64,000 nucleotides of DNA from Hyphomonas sp. CY54-11-8 (GCF_000682735.1 NZ_AWFD01000001.1:310001-374000), one strand, 5' to 3'. Positions 26,589 to 37,014 are shown, numbered from the stretch's first letter. The notes: generated by a model from the sequence alone, not told the origin. Translations and numbers: made by a program.

Positions 26589-28862
26589 TTAGCCGTGAAC
26601 ATTGTCCACATCATAGGCGGCAATCGTGGCGAGGTTCACGATATCCCCGACCGTCGCGCCCAGCGAGGCGATCTGCACCGGCTTTTCGAGGCCAAGCAGC
26701 ATCGGGCCGATCACGGTAGCGCGGCTCATCGATTCCAGAAGCTTAGTCGAAATCGATGCGGCGTGAATGGCTGGCATCACCAGAACATTGGCCGGACCGC
26801 TGAGACGCGAGAACGGATACAGCATCCAGTGGTTCGGATTCAGCGCGACGTCCGCTGACATGTCGCCCTCATACTCGAAGTCAATGCCATCCATCTTGTC
26901 GAGAATGGCGACAGCCTCACGGACTTTCTCACCCCGTTCGCCCATCGGGTTGCCGAAGGTGGAATAGGACAGGAAGGCGACCCGCGGGATAAAGCCGACC
27001 GATTGAACGGCGCGCGCTGCCTCAATGGCGATGTCGGCAAGCTCCGGCCCGCCCGGCAGTTCGGTTACGCTGGTGTCCGCGATGAACACCGTCTTGCCGC
27101 GGTTGATCACCATCGACATGCCAATAACGGCCTGGCCCGGGATCGGGTCCAGCACCATCTGGGCGTCTTTCAGGGCAACATCATAGTTGCGGGTGACGCC
27201 TGTAACCATGCCGTCGGCATCGCCATTCTTCAGCATGCAGGAGCCGAATATGTTGCGGTCGTTGTTGACGAGGCGCTGCACGTCCCGCTTGAGGTAGCCC
27301 TCGCGCTGAACGCGGGCATACAGCATGTCCGTGTAGACTGGGTTATTGTCCGACAGGCGGGCATTGATGATTTCCAGCGATCCGGCCGGAACGCCCATCA
27401 TTTCCATCGTCTGCTCAACCTGGGCTTCGCGGCCGATCAGGATCGGATGACCGAGGCCCTGATTCTTGAAGCTGTAGGCCGCGCGGACGACCGCCGGTTC
27501 TTCACCTTCCGCGAACACGATCCGCCGTTGTACTTCCTTGCAGCGCGCCTGCACGCCTTCGAGGAAGGCGGCGGCCGGATCGGAGCGGCGCTTCAACTGG
27601 GCACGGTAGGCATCCATGTCCGCGATGGGTTTGCGGGCAACGCCGGTGTCCATGGCGGCCTGCGCCACGAAGGGCGGGACGTGCGAGATGAGGCGCGGAT
27701 CGAACGGAGAGGGGATGATATACTCCCGTCCGAAAGAGGGGCGTGAGCCGTGATAGGCGGCCGCCACTTCATCCGGCACGTCTTCACGAGCGAGTTCCGC
27801 CAAAGCGTAAGCGGCGGCGACCTTCATCTCTTCATTGATGCTGCGTGCCCGGACATCGAGCGCGCCGCGGAAGATGTAGGGGAAGCCGAGGACGTTGTTC
27901 ACCTGGTTGGGATAGTCCGACCGGCCCGTCGCGATGATGGCATCATCACGGACGGTCTTGATCTCTTCCGGTGTGATTTCCGGGTCCGGATTGGCCATGG
28001 CAAAGATGATCGGGTTCGGCGCCATTTTCTTGACCATGTCCGCCGTCACGGCGCCCTTGATCGACAGGCCGAGGAAAATGTCCGCGCCTTCCATGGCTTC
28101 GGTCAGCGTCCGCTTGGTCGTCTTCACGGCGAAGGCGGATTTGAACTGGTCCATCCGTTCGGTGCGGCCTTCATAGACCACGCCCGTCGAGTCGCACATC
28201 AGGATGTTTTCCGCCTTCACGCCAAGATGGCGGATGAGGCCAGCGCAGGAGAGGCCTGCGGCGCCTGCACCGGAGACGGCGACTTTCACGTCTTTCAGGT
28301 CACGGCCTGTGATATGGCAGGCATTGATGATGCCCGCTGCGGCAATGATGGCCGTGCCGTGCTGGTCGTCATGGAAGACCGGAATGTCCAACTCTTCGCG
28401 CAGGCGGCTCTCAATGACGAAACAGTCCGGAGATCCGATGTCTTCCAGATTGATGCCACCCCATGTGTCGCCAATGTTGCGAACAGTCCGAATGAAATCT
28501 TCCGCATCCTTCGTATTCACTTCGACATCGATACTGTCGATATCGGCGAAGCGCTTGAACAGGACGGACTTGCCTTCCATCACCGGCTTCGAGGCCATCG
28601 GGCCAAGATCGCCAAGGCCGAGAATGGCGGTGCCGTTTGAGATCACGGCGACCATGTTGCCCTTTGACGTATAGTCATAGGCCTTGTCTTCATCCTCTGC
28701 GATGGCAAGCACGGGAACGGCCACGCCCGGGCTGTATGCCAGCGACAGGTCCCGCTGGGTCCCCATGGGCTTGGTCGGCGCCATGGAAATCTTGCCGGCG
28801 GTCGGCTTGGAATGGAAATCAAGGGCTTCCTGATCGGTGAAGCTGGGGCGCTTTGACGTCAT
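26589..28862 (-). CDS. maeB: NADP-dependent malic enzyme with phosphotransacetylase-like domain
   Basis: 757 aa. The N-terminal malic enzyme domain (about 1-420: [47 protein letters not shown]) is fused to a C-terminal Pta-like domain (about 430-757: [26 protein letters not shown] region, [20 protein letters not shown]). It decarboxylates malate to pyruvate and makes NADPH. The Pta-like domain is usually catalytically inactive and allosteric. This supplies pyruvate when growing on C2 compounds, fitting the Ccr/Ecm genes. Divergent from mutS. Confidence 0.95.
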   Translation of the reverse strand: MTSKRPSFTDQEALDFHSKPTAGKISMAPTKPMGTQRDLSLAYSPGVAVPVLAIAEDEDKAYDYTSKGNMVAVISNGTAILGLGDLGPMASKPVMEGKSVLFKRFADIDSIDVEVNTKDAEDFIRTVRNIGDTWGGINLEDIGSPDCFVIESRLREELDIPVFHDDQHGTAIIAAAGIINACHITGRDLKDVKVAVSGAGAAGLSCAGLIRHLGVKAENILMCDSTGVVYEGRTERMDQFKSAFAVKTTKRTLTEAMEGADIFLGLSIKGAVTADMVKKMAPNPIIFAMANPDPEITPEEIKTVRDDAIIATGRSDYPNQVNNVLGFPYIFRGALDVRARSINEEMKVAAAYALAELAREDVPDEVAAAYHGSRPSFGREYIIPSPFDPRLISHVPPFVAQAAMDTGVARKPIADMDAYRAQLKRRSDPAAAFLEGVQARCKEVQRRIVFAEGEEPAVVRAAYSFKNQGLGHPILIGREAQVEQTMEMMGVPAGSLEIINARLSDNNPVYTDMLYARVQREGYLKRDVQRLVNNDRNIFGSCMLKNGDADGMVTGVTRNYDVALKDAQMVLDPIPGQAVIGMSMVINRGKTVFIADTSVTELPGGPELADIAIEAARAVQSVGFIPRVAFLSYSTFGNPMGERGEKVREAVAILDKMDGIDFEYEGDMSADVALNPNHWMLYPFSRLSGPANVLVMPAIHAASISTKLLESMSRATVIGPMLLGLEKPVQIASLGATVGDIVNLATIAAYDVDNVHG

Positions 28863-29029
28863 GACTTGGGGTCTGTTCTACGGGTCTGTTTCGGTTCTCG
28901 ATTGGGGCCGGACCCTAGGCCGCACCGGGGAGGCTGCCAACTGCCTAAATGACCGAAAAGCATGCGATTTCAGCAAGGCTGGCCAGATGCTTTGCGAATC
29001 CCCTGGCAAACGGCTAGCGTCCGCGCGAC

Positions 29030-31741
29030 ATGGCTGACACTGCAACCTCCTCTCCTGCGAGCAAGACTTCTGCGCCGACCCCGTTCATGGCGCAATATCT
29101 TTCCATTAAAGCGCAGCAACCCGATGCGCTTTTGTTTTTTCGCATGGGAGATTTCTACGAACTGTTCTTCGACGATGCCGTAGACGCTGCGCGCATCCTC
29201 GACATCACGCTCACCTCGCGCGGGGAACATGAGGGCAAGCCCATCCCGATGGCCGGGGTGCCTTATCATGCGGCCGAAGGATATCTTGCCCGTCTGATCA
29301 AGGCCGGATGCCGTGTGGCGGTGTGCGAACAGACCGAAAGTCCGGCCGAAGCGAAGAAGCGCGGCTCCAAGGCGATCGTGAACCGGGAGATTGTGCGGAT
29401 CGTCACGCCTGGCACCCTGACGGAGGAGGCATTGCTGCCCGCCCGACAGGGACAGGCGCTGGCCGCCATTGCTTTGGGGGCAGGGGGAACAGAAGCGGCG
29501 ATCGCCGTTTGCGACGTGTCGACAGGCACATTCGACGTCGCGGCGGTCGACCCGCCTGCACTCGCCGACATGTTGATGGCCTGGCCGCTGTCGGAATTGC
29601 TGGCAGCCGACGCCGACAGCGGCAAACCGCCGATCATTTCGGCGACCGCGGCGTCTGCTGCACCGGTCACGTGGCGGCCCGCGCGGGCGGCGACGCACAA
29701 GACCGGGGAGGCGCTCCTGAAGGAAGCCTTCGATATCGCCGCCATCGATGCGCTCGGGGACTTCAGCCGTACCGAGCTTTCCGCCATCGGCCTGCTGCTC
29801 GACTATGTGAAGCTGACACAGGCAGGCAGCGAGATCCGCCTCGATCCGCCGCGCCGGCCCGATCCATCCGGGCATCTGTCGATTGATCCGGCAACCCGGG
29901 CCAGCCTCGAGATCGACCGGGCCATGAATGGCGGACGTGACGGATCCCTCCTTGGTACGATCGACCGGACGGTTACCGCGCCCGGCGCGCGCCTTCTGGC
30001 GGCCCGCCTCGCACGGCCTTCACTCGACAAGGCGGAGATCGAGGCCCGTCTCGATGCTGCGGCTTGGTTCGTGGACGACACATCTGCGCTTGAGGATCTA
30101 AGGGCCCGGTTGCGCCAGGCCCCGGACCTGGAGCGTGCCCGGACGCGTCTCAATCTTGGCCGAGGCGGCCCACGCGACCTGCTTGCCATTGCCAATGCGC
30201 TGCAGGCGGCAAGCGAAGGGGCGGGTCTTCTGAAACAATCCGGCGCATTGCCGGACCAGCTGGCGCGTGCCTGCGAACAGCTGGACCTGTCAGGCCAGCC
30301 TGGCCTTGCGGGACTTGCAGGGGATATGGCGCGTGCCATCAAGGAAAGTCCGCCAACTCTCGCACGAGATGGCGGGTTCGTTGCAACCGGATGGGACAAG
30401 GCACTGGACGATGTACGGGCGTTGCGGGACGACAGCCGCAAGATCATTGCGGAGATGCAGGCGCGCTATGCCAGCGACACCGGTATTTCTGCATTGAAAG
30501 TCAAGTTCAACAATGTGCTCGGCTATTTTGTCGACGTGCCGGCCAAGCACGGCGACACATTGATGACGCCCCCCTGGTCGGAGACCTTCATTCACCGGCA
30601 GACGCTTGCCGGGAATGTCCGCTTTTCGACCAGCGAACTGGCGGACCTTGCCGGACGGATCTCGCGTGCGGAGGAAGAGGCCAAGGCGCGGGAACTGGCG
30701 ATCTTTGATGAGCTGTCAACGCGCGTGTCAGCGGCCAGTGCTGAATTGTCCGCGAGTGCCGGGGCGATTGCCAGACTGGATGTGGCCGCTGCGACGGCAG
30801 CCTGGGCTCTGGAAGCAGAGGCTGTCCGTCCACGGATTGAAGAAGCGCCCGTCTTCGAAGCAGATGCCCTGCGCCACCCAGTTGTCGAAGCCGCGCTCAA
30901 AAAGGAGGGGCAGGGCTTTACCGCCAATGCCCTGACGCTTGATGCGCATGGTGGAGACGCGCCGCGCCTCCTGCTGGTGACCGGGCCGAACATGGCCGGC
31001 AAGTCCACCTATCTGCGCCAGTCGGCGCTTGCAGTGATCCTGGCGCAGGCTGGTTTGTTCGTCCCGGCGCGCAGCATCCGGGTCGGTCTCGCGGACCGTG
31101 TTTTCTCCCGTGTGGGTGCGTCCGACGATCTGGCGCGCGGACGGTCCACCTTCATGGTGGAGATGGTCGAGACCGCCGCGATCCTGACCCAGGCGACCAG
31201 CCGCAGCTTTGTCATCCTCGACGAGGTCGGCCGGGGCACGTCGACCTGGGACGGGCTGGCCATCGCCTGGGCGGCGGTCGAACATCTGCACTCGACCAAT
31301 GGCTGCCGGGCCCTGTTTGCCACGCACTATCATGAGCTGACGGGACTTGCAGATGATTTGGCCGGCGCGGCCAATGCGTCTTTGCGGGCCCGTGAATGGA
31401 AGAACGATCTGGTCTTCCTGCATGAAGTGCAGCCGGGGCCTGCCGACAGGTCTTACGGGGTCCAGGTTGCGCGTCTTGCGGGCCTGCCGAAAAAGGCGGT
31501 GACGCGCGCCGCGCAGATCCTGAAGCGTCTCGAAACCGATCCTTCATCGGCCGAAACCCTGCCGCTGTTTGCAGCGTCGCCTCTGAGTGTCGAAGAGGAG
31601 GAGGCAGACGCGCCTGCGCCGTCCGGAGCTGGCGACCGGCTCGCGAGCCTGCTGGAAGACATCGATCCGGATTCCCTGACACCCCGGGAGGCATTGGACC
31701 TGGTTTACAGGCTGAAGGACGAAGCGAGGAACGAGGACTGA
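29030..31741 (+). CDS. mutS: DNA mismatch repair protein MutS
   Basis: 903 aa. The mismatch-recognition domain has the Phe-x-Glu motif in [15 protein letters not shown] (about 38-52). The ATPase has Walker [11 protein letters not shown] near residue 653, the signature [11 protein letters not shown] and Walker [17 protein letters not shown]. The C-terminus ends in the dimer/tetramer helix [15 protein letters not shown]. Length is normal for alphaproteobacteria. Transcribed divergently from maeB. The degenerate XRE gene lies antisense just past its stop. Confidence 0.97.
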   Translation: MADTATSSPASKTSAPTPFMAQYLSIKAQQPDALLFFRMGDFYELFFDDAVDAARILDITLTSRGEHEGKPIPMAGVPYHAAEGYLARLIKAGCRVAVCEQTESPAEAKKRGSKAIVNREIVRIVTPGTLTEEALLPARQGQALAAIALGAGGTEAAIAVCDVSTGTFDVAAVDPPALADMLMAWPLSELLAADADSGKPPIISATAASAAPVTWRPARAATHKTGEALLKEAFDIAAIDALGDFSRTELSAIGLLLDYVKLTQAGSEIRLDPPRRPDPSGHLSIDPATRASLEIDRAMNGGRDGSLLGTIDRTVTAPGARLLAARLARPSLDKAEIEARLDAAAWFVDDTSALEDLRARLRQAPDLERARTRLNLGRGGPRDLLAIANALQAASEGAGLLKQSGALPDQLARACEQLDLSGQPGLAGLAGDMARAIKESPPTLARDGGFVATGWDKALDDVRALRDDSRKIIAEMQARYASDTGISALKVKFNNVLGYFVDVPAKHGDTLMTPPWSETFIHRQTLAGNVRFSTSELADLAGRISRAEEEAKARELAIFDELSTRVSAASAELSASAGAIARLDVAAATAAWALEAEAVRPRIEEAPVFEADALRHPVVEAALKKEGQGFTANALTLDAHGGDAPRLLLVTGPNMAGKSTYLRQSALAVILAQAGLFVPARSIRVGLADRVFSRVGASDDLARGRSTFMVEMVETAAILTQATSRSFVILDEVGRGTSTWDGLAIAWAAVEHLHSTNGCRALFATHYHELTGLADDLAGAANASLRAREWKNDLVFLHEVQPGPADRSYGVQVARLAGLPKKAVTRAAQILKRLETDPSSAETLPLFAASPLSVEEEEADAPAPSGAGDRLASLLEDIDPDSLTPREALDLVYRLKDEARNED

Positions 31742-31744
31742 GGC

Positions 31745-31898
31745 CTGGCTTGATCGCTCAAGAGCTTCGAGAATGTGGATTGCGGCGCGCAGGGACTGGT
31801 CGTTTTCGATCCGGTCGATCAGCCGTTTGCCGTCTCGGCGCAGGCCCATGATCTTCAGGTCCCTCTCGGCTTTTCCGGATGCAGGAAGTTCAATGACA
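31745..31898 (-). pseudogene. displaced C-terminal half of the XRE regulator
   Basis: In the -1 frame relative to the HTH part, the translation reads FVIELPASGKAERDLKIMGL, then RRDGKRLIDRIENDQSLRAA and IHILEALER. The residue pattern and strong G/C bias at third codon positions are those of coding DNA. Reading CTT then TTT across the T-run gives ...FFYELFVIELP..., a continuous protein. In this frame no stop occurs before the antisense end of mutS, so the natural 3' end has probably also been lost. Confidence 0.5.
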
Positions 31899-32115
31899 AA
31901 AGTTCGTAGAAAAAGTCGATCGGCTTGTTGAAGGCCATCGCCACATCCCTCAGGCGTCCCGCAGAGAGACGGCTCTGACCGGCCTCGTATTTCTGGATCT
32001 GCTGGAATGTGATCCCCAACAGGGAGGAAAGCGCTTCCTGGGTCAGGCCGAGTTCCCGCCGGGCCTGTCTCACTTTCTGGTACTGGATGTCGCAATCGAA
32101 TTGGTATGCAAACAC
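31855..32115 (-). CDS. XRE-family HTH regulator, apparently frameshifted
   Basis: 86 aa from GTG 32115. The HTH_3 domain is complete (KVRQARRELGLTQEALSSLL, then GITFQQIQKYEAGQSRLSAG). Homologous alphaproteobacterial regulators continue with a helical C-terminal half of some 50 aa, but here the frame ends soon after PIDFFYELLS with LNFLHPEKPRGT. A convincing C-terminal helix region is present in the -1 frame directly downstream, so a single T was probably lost in the T-run near 31897-31900. No clear RBS is seen. Confidence 0.65.
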   Translation of the reverse strand: MFAYQFDCDIQYQKVRQARRELGLTQEALSSLLGITFQQIQKYEAGQSRLSAGRLRDVAMAFNKPIDFFYELLSLNFLHPEKPRGT

Positions 32116-32244
32116 CGAACCAAATTCAATCTGCGCGTGTAATTTTTAGAAACCCAGCCTCAGAACCTGTAGCAGAAATGGAAAACCGCAGGCGGCTGCC
32201 TGCGGCTTGATCCGGAAATCATCGTCGGTTTCGCGTCGTTGCGA

Positions 32245-32592
32245 TCAGTTCGGGTCGAGGCGGATGATGTCGTCTTCCTCACTCGCGGCAAACGCGTCGT
32301 CTTCGCCGGCGAAGACGGGACCGGGAACATCCTTGTTGAAATCAACGGACCCCAGCTGATCGGATCCGATGAGCCGGGGCTCGCTGGATGTGCCGCCAAG
32401 GTTCAGGTTCAGCGTGCCGCCGGAAACGGAGGTTTCCTGGACCGATCCGGGCAGGGAAAGGTTCAACGTGCCCGCTGGCTCCTGCACAGCGACCGTGTCA
32501 GTTGTTTCCGGAGAGGCCTTTGAATTCGATTCCGAACAGGCGACACCAGCGAAAGCAGCTGAAGCAACGGCGAGGACGGTCATAAGTTTCAT
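32245..32592 (-). CDS. small hypothetical lipoprotein
   Basis: 115 aa. The signal MKLMTVLAVASAAFAGVACS has a weak lipobox (GVAC), and a Ser/Thr-rich mature part contains two imitating segments AGTLNLSLPGS and GGTLNLNLGGT. The C-terminus is acidic (AGEDDAFAASEEDDIIRLDP). AGGGA lies 8 nt before ATG 32592; ATG 32598 is also possible. It lies 28 bp after gshB on the same strand, so probably co-transcribed. Function unknown. Confidence 0.7.
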   Translation of the reverse strand: MKLMTVLAVASAAFAGVACSESNSKASPETTDTVAVQEPAGTLNLSLPGSVQETSVSGGTLNLNLGGTSSEPRLIGSDQLGSVDFNKDVPGPVFAGEDDAFAASEEDDIIRLDPN

Positions 32593-32620
32593 ATTCATGT
32601 CCCTGATCTTGTCCCTGAGA

Positions 32621-33571
32621 CTAGCGGCCTGCAAGCCTCTCCTGCACAGAGTCCCAGAAAATGGCAGGGATATCAATGCCGCTTAATTTCTTGATGGCCT
32701 GAACGCCTGTGGGGGACGTGACGTTAATCTCGGTCAGCCGTCCGCCGATGACATCGATACCGGTCAGAACCAGGCCGCGCTTGCGCAGTTCCGGGCCAAT
32801 GGCGTCACAGATCCGCTTGTCGGCGTCGCTGAGATCGGATTTTTCGGCCGTTCCGCCAACGACAAGGTTTGAGCGCACCTGACCGGATTTCGGGCGCCGG
32901 TTCAGCGCGCCGACGGCCTTGCCATCGACCAGCATGATTCGCTTGTCGCCCTCGCTGACCGCCGGAAGGAAGGCCTGCACCATGACGGGCTCGCGGGATT
33001 TCGAGAAAAACAGCTCAAGCAGGGAGTCGAGATTGGAATCGTCTTCTTTCAGCCGGAATACGCCGGCACCGCCATGTCCGTAGATCGGCTTGACGATGAT
33101 GTCCTTGTAGCGCTCCCGGAAATCCTCGATTGCCGCCGGGTCGCGGCTGACCAGTGTCGGCGGCATCAGGTCCGGGAACATGAGCGGCAGAATCTTTTCC
33201 GGGCTGGAGCGCACACCAGCCGGATCGTTCAGCACCAGCGTCTCGCCACTGATCAGCTCCAGCATGTGACAGGCGGTGATGTAGGAAAGGTCGAACGGCG
33301 GATCCTGACGCATCAGCACGACGTCGACGTCCTTTGCGAGGTCGAGCGTCACCGCTTCGCCGAAGACGCCTGGGGCACCCGGAACCCGCTGGACTTTTGC
33401 CGGCCGCACCCGCGCCGTCACGCGTGTGCCTTCCAGGCTCATATCCTGCGGACCGTAGACAAAAAGCTCCATGCCACGGGCCTGCGCCGTCTCGGCCAGG
33501 GCAAAAGATGTGTCGCCATCGATTTTGACGTGCTCAAGCGGATCCATCTGGATCGCGACGCGAAGACTCAT
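32621..33571 (-). CDS. gshB: glutathione synthetase
   Basis: 316 aa ATP-grasp ligase adding glycine to gamma-glutamylcysteine. Visible segments are VAIQMDPLEHVKIDGDTSFA at the N-terminus, RQDPPFDLSYITACHMLELI, VKPIYGHGGAGVFRLKEDD (ATP binding), GDKRIMLVDGKAVGALNRRP and TEINVTSPTGVQ. I chose ATG 33571 with GGGAGC 7 nt upstream; upstream in-frame codons are poor. A BON-domain lipoprotein precedes it on the same strand, the usual alphaproteobacterial neighbourhood. Confidence 0.95.
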   Translation of the reverse strand: MSLRVAIQMDPLEHVKIDGDTSFALAETAQARGMELFVYGPQDMSLEGTRVTARVRPAKVQRVPGAPGVFGEAVTLDLAKDVDVVLMRQDPPFDLSYITACHMLELISGETLVLNDPAGVRSSPEKILPLMFPDLMPPTLVSRDPAAIEDFRERYKDIIVKPIYGHGGAGVFRLKEDDSNLDSLLELFFSKSREPVMVQAFLPAVSEGDKRIMLVDGKAVGALNRRPKSGQVRSNLVVGGTAEKSDLSDADKRICDAIGPELRKRGLVLTGIDVIGGRLTEINVTSPTGVQAIKKLSGIDIPAIFWDSVQERLAGR

Positions 33572-33611
33572 TGGGCGCTCCCGGTTGCAGGAACGCGAGC
33601 AGGGCGTCCCG

Positions 33612-34298
33612 TCAGTAACTTGCGCCGAGCAGCTCGGCGTCCGACCCATATGAGGTATCAGGGGCGTTTTGGTAAGAGGTCGGCTGGCCCTGCAGTTCCG
33701 GTTCCGGCGCATGGACCTCCGGTTCGAGCAGGCGGACATAGGATACGACCTGCTTTACCCCCGCAACCACACTTGCCTCCTCGGCGGCTTTTTTCAGCTC
33801 TTTTGCCGAACGCGCGGTCCCCATGAGATAGACAATGCCGTCATAGGTCTCGATGTTGAAATTGAGGCTCTTGACCGTTTTGGAGCCGATCAGCCGCGCC
33901 CGGACACGGCCGGTGATGACCTCGTCAGAGACATTGGCGATGAAGCCGCCCGGCGGTTCGATCTTGATCTCGTTTGCCACGTCTTTCGTGAGGGCGGCGC
34001 TCCATGCGATGCCTTCCGCCTTGACCCGGTCTTCCGGAAAATTCACCCGGCCGCTCAGCAGGACGAGGCCGTTTGCAACCTCGACATCCACCTCGGAGAA
34101 TTTCTCGGTGTTTTCAGACAGGAGTTTCGCCTTGATCTGGTTGGACACGTTCGCGTCATCCAGTGCCTGGCCCATCGTCTTGTCCTGCGCCGCCGTGAGT
34201 CCGACAGCGCCCGCCGTTCCCACCGCTGCGACCACACAACCGCCCAGCGGCAGCAGGAGTGTCAGGGACAGGGCGAGAGCGGGAAGGGGGGATTTCAT
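33612..34298 (-). CDS. BON-domain outer-membrane lipoprotein (DolP-like)
   Basis: 228 aa. Lipobox LLLPLGGC, then two BON domains (about 50-115: NQIKAKLLSENTEKFSEVDV, VLLSGRV; about 125-195: RVRARLIGSKTVKSLNFNIE, VYLMGTARSAKELKKAAEEA). A Pro/Gln-rich tail follows. E. coli DolP (YraP) has this layout and supports outer-membrane integrity and BAM function. It stands 41 bp upstream of gshB in a likely operon. ATG 34298 has GGAG 6 nt upstream. Confidence 0.88.
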   Translation of the reverse strand: MKSPLPALALSLTLLLPLGGCVVAAVGTAGAVGLTAAQDKTMGQALDDANVSNQIKAKLLSENTEKFSEVDVEVANGLVLLSGRVNFPEDRVKAEGIAWSAALTKDVANEIKIEPPGGFIANVSDEVITGRVRARLIGSKTVKSLNFNIETYDGIVYLMGTARSAKELKKAAEEASVVAGVKQVVSYVRLLEPEVHAPEPELQGQPTSYQNAPDTSYGSDAELLGASY

Positions 34299-34465
34299 AG
34301 GCAACTCCGGAACGTTCGGGCGACGGTAGCGGCTTCTACTCGCAGCTTGGGGCGAAATTCTGGCAAGATGGCCGGTTGCATCCCGGAGGCTGCAGTCAGC
34401 GCATCAGTGACAGACAATACGGGTTTCTTCTGGTTGTGAAGCGCCCCGCGTGATAATATGTGAGG

Positions 34466-34486
34466 ATGAGTAACCAGAAGGAATGA
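34466..34486 (+). other. possible 6-codon leader ORF coupled to rsfS
   Basis: ATG-AGT-AAC-CAG-AAG-GAA-TGA, with its TGA overlapping the rsfS ATG (ATGA at 34483-34486). A TAATAT element at 34454-34459 could be the -10, which would put the transcript start at or beside this ATG. The AAGGA before rsfS is too close to act alone, so coupling from the leader would make sense. Confidence 0.3.
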
Positions 34487-34890
34487 AAACCCTGACTTCC
34501 AGCGCTCCGCGGCTCCAGGCCGCAAAGCAGGCCACCATCGAGGATATCCGTGCCGTGGCCGAGTCTCTCGCAAAGTCCCTTGAAGACGATAAGGCTGAAG
34601 ATCTTCTCTTCATCGACCTTCAGGGCAAATCCTCGCTTGCCGATTTCATGATCATCGCGTCCGGCCGTTCCGGTCGCCACGTGGCTGCGCTTGCCGATCA
34701 CATTTCACAGGAAGCGAAGAAACTCACCGGCCGTCCGGCGAGCGTCGAAGGCATGCCGAATGCAGACTGGGTCCTGATCGATACAGGGGATGTGATCGTC
34801 CACCTGTTCCGGCCTGAAGTCCGGGAGTTCTATAATCTGGAAAAGATCTGGGCATCAGATTCAGCCCACATGCGCAGCAAGGCCAACTAG
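34483..34890 (+). CDS. rsfS: ribosome silencing factor RsfS
   Basis: 135 aa RsfS/Iojap protein that binds ribosomal protein L14 and blocks subunit joining during starvation. Diagnostic residues are LLFIDLQGKSSLADFMIIAS, GRSGRHVAALADHI and LIDTGDVIVHLFRPEVREFY. The start ATG overlaps the stop of a six-codon upstream ORF (34466-34486). rlmH follows 5 bp downstream, the conserved pairing. nadD, usually upstream, is not here. Confidence 0.95.
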   Translation: MKTLTSSAPRLQAAKQATIEDIRAVAESLAKSLEDDKAEDLLFIDLQGKSSLADFMIIASGRSGRHVAALADHISQEAKKLTGRPASVEGMPNADWVLIDTGDVIVHLFRPEVREFYNLEKIWASDSAHMRSKAN

Positions 34891-34895
34891 GCGCC

Positions 34896-35360
34896 ATGCG
34901 CCTGACTTTCCTGGTGGTCGGCAAGATGAAGTCCGGCCCGGAACGCGAGCTTGTTGACGAATACGTCAAGCGCGCCCGGCCTGTGGCGCGTGGATTGGGC
35001 TTCCGGGGCATCGAAGAAGTCGAAGTCGCCAGTGGCGGCGGACTGGATGCCGAAGCCGAACGCCTCCTCGAAAAAATTCCGGCAGGCGCGCGTGTTCTGC
35101 GCCTTGATGAGTTCGGGCCAGCCATGGGCTCAACCGATTTTGCCGGGAAACTCGCAACCTGGCGGGATCAGGGCACGCCGGACCTGGTTTTCCTGATTGG
35201 TGGGGCTGAGGGTTATGGCGATGCGGTGCGCAAATCCGCGCCGGTCACGCTGGCATTCGGGCCTCAGACCTGGCCGCACCGTTTCGTACGGGCGATGCTG
35301 GCCGAGCAGGTTTACCGGGCGATGTCGATTCTTGCGGGAACGCCTTATCACAAGGCCTGA
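34896..35360 (+). CDS. rlmH: 23S rRNA pseudouridine-1915 N3-methyltransferase
   Basis: 154 aa SPOUT methyltransferase. It has an N-terminal MRLTFLVVGKMKSGPERELV, the SAM-knot segment LVFLIGGAEGYGD, and a C-terminal MLAEQVYRAMSILAGTPYHK. The last residue pattern (Tyr-His-Lys) forms the active site in characterised RlmH. Co-transcribed with rsfS. Confidence 0.96.
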   Translation: MRLTFLVVGKMKSGPERELVDEYVKRARPVARGLGFRGIEEVEVASGGGLDAEAERLLEKIPAGARVLRLDEFGPAMGSTDFAGKLATWRDQGTPDLVFLIGGAEGYGDAVRKSAPVTLAFGPQTWPHRFVRAMLAEQVYRAMSILAGTPYHKA

Positions 35361-35383
35361 CCGCCTATGGGCGGCGAGGTCGT

Positions 35384-35497
35384 TCAGCCGGCGTAAAGCG
35401 AGGGCTGCGGAGCGAACGCCATAACGAACAGCACGCCCGCCAGCGCTGCAAATGTTGCAAGCGTGACCCATCTTGAAAGGGCGGTCTGGGCGTTCAT
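35384..35497 (-). CDS. small single-span membrane protein (37 aa)
   Basis: MNAQTALSRWVTLATFAALA, then GVLFVMAFAPQPSLYAG: one hydrophobic helix of about 20 residues with short ends. ATG 35497 has AAGGA 8 nt upstream. It converges on rlmH. Too short for most gene finders; the family is not recognised. Support comes from the RBS and the clean helix only. Confidence 0.5.
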   Translation of the reverse strand: MNAQTALSRWVTLATFAALAGVLFVMAFAPQPSLYAG

Positions 35498-35706
35498 TCT
35501 TGGCATCCTTCTGGCCGGTTTCCTTACCCGTCCCGATATGGGGACGGTGTCTCTTGATGAACACTTTCCAAACGGAATGGGTTCCATGCGCGGCTTGAAT
35601 AAGGCAATTTCCGGGCCAGCGATGACACCTCGTTCATCTTGTTGATCCCACCCCGTTCCCGGCCTAGACCAGAAATCGACATCAAGCCGGTGCGGGAGAC
35701 GAAGCA

Positions 35707-37014
35707 ATGTCAGGTTGGCGGGATTTCCTGAAAGTGTACTGGCCGCTGATTGCGGTGGCCGCCGTGGGCCTTATCGCCGCCATGATGCTGATGGACCCGG
35801 CGCCCCCGAAAAAGATCCGCTTTGCGGCCGGCTCGCCCGGCGGCGCCTATCATGCGTTTGCCGAGCGGTATCAGCGCCTGCTGCAGGAGCAGGGGGTGCA
35901 GGTCGATCTCGTCGACACGGCAGGATCCATCGAAAATCTTCGGCTCCTAGACGATGGCGATGTGGACGTCGCCCTGGTTCAGGGCGGGCTTGCCTCACGG
36001 CAGGATCGTGAAGTGCTGCACTCGCTGGGCGGCCTGTTTCCGGAGCCGTTCTGGGTCTTCGTGCGCGCTGGCAATGGCATCAACGCGTTCGGGGACCTGC
36101 GCGGCTATCGCTTTGCGATCGGGCCGGCCGGATCGGGCACGCGTTCCCTCGCATTGTCCCTGCAATCGGAATTTGGTGGTACCTGGCCAGCCAGTGCGCA
36201 GCTGACCCTGGCGGGTAGCGAAGCGGCCGATGCGTTGCGTGCCGGCACGGTGGATGCGGTGGCTTTCGCAGCATCGGTCGAGGCGCCTTATGTGCAGGAC
36301 ATGCTGCGCGACCCGGCCGTGGAATTGCTGCCGTTCGAACGGGCGCCGGCGCTGGCACGGCGGCAGGACGCCCTTTCTGCGGTCACACTGCTGCGCGGCG
36401 TCGTCGATATTGGTGCCGACATTCCGTCGGCGGACGTGCCGCTGGTCGCTCCGGTTGCTCAGCTCGCTATCCGCAAAGATGTGCATCCGGCCATCGAAGC
36501 GTTGCTGATCGATTCCGCGATGGCCATTCATGGGGATGGTTCCCTGTTGTCAGCGGCTGGCACCTGGCCGGACCCCGATGCGACGGACCTGCCGGTCTCC
36601 AGCCAGGCCCGGCGGTATTACAGGGATGGCCCGTCTTTCCTGCGGCGGTATTTCTCGTTCGATGTTGCCAACTTCCTCGACCGGGCCTGGGTGCTCGCCA
36701 TCCCGCTGCTGACCCTGTTGTTCCCGCTCGTTCGTGCAGCGCCGCCGATCTATCGCTGGCGCGTGCGGCGGAAAATCTATGTCTGGTACAAGGACATCCG
36801 GGAACTTGAATCCCGAGGGCGGGCTTCGCCAACCCCGGAAGAGCGGGCGCAGATCGTCAAGGAATTGCAGGAGCTGCAGGAAGAGATCGGTGCGGTGGAC
36901 GTGCCGCTGTCCTATACCGACGACCTCTACCGCCTGCGCAGCCATGTCGAGTTCGTCAAACAGCTGGTGATGAACCCGAAAGGCTCTGTTTCGGCGCCAG
37001 CTCTCGGCGCTTAG
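35707..37014 (+). CDS. TAXI-family TRAP transporter solute-binding protein with C-terminal membrane segment
   Basis: 435 aa. An N-terminal anchor (YWPLIAVAAVGLIAAMMLM), then a periplasmic TAXI binding domain at about 40-310 (AAGSPGGAYHAFAERYQRLL, VDTAGSIENLRLLDDGDVDVA, GPAGSGTRSLALSL), then a second hydrophobic helix (AWVLAIPLLTLLFPLVRAAP) and a cytoplasmic coiled tail (residues about 370-420). This tethered form is known in TAXI proteins without adjacent permease genes. None of the TRAP permease genes is nearby. Ligand unknown. Confidence 0.85.
   Translation: MSGWRDFLKVYWPLIAVAAVGLIAAMMLMDPAPPKKIRFAAGSPGGAYHAFAERYQRLLQEQGVQVDLVDTAGSIENLRLLDDGDVDVALVQGGLASRQDREVLHSLGGLFPEPFWVFVRAGNGINAFGDLRGYRFAIGPAGSGTRSLALSLQSEFGGTWPASAQLTLAGSEAADALRAGTVDAVAFAASVEAPYVQDMLRDPAVELLPFERAPALARRQDALSAVTLLRGVVDIGADIPSADVPLVAPVAQLAIRKDVHPAIEALLIDSAMAIHGDGSLLSAAGTWPDPDATDLPVSSQARRYYRDGPSFLRRYFSFDVANFLDRAWVLAIPLLTLLFPLVRAAPPIYRWRVRRKIYVWYKDIRELESRGRASPTPEERAQIVKELQELQEEIGAVDVPLSYTDDLYRLRSHVEFVKQLVMNPKGSVSAPALGA

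Noticed and set aside
35463..35645. 60-codon plus-strand ORF between rlmH and the TAXI gene
   Set aside because: It lacks an RBS, and the opposite strand has a better supported 37-aa membrane protein.
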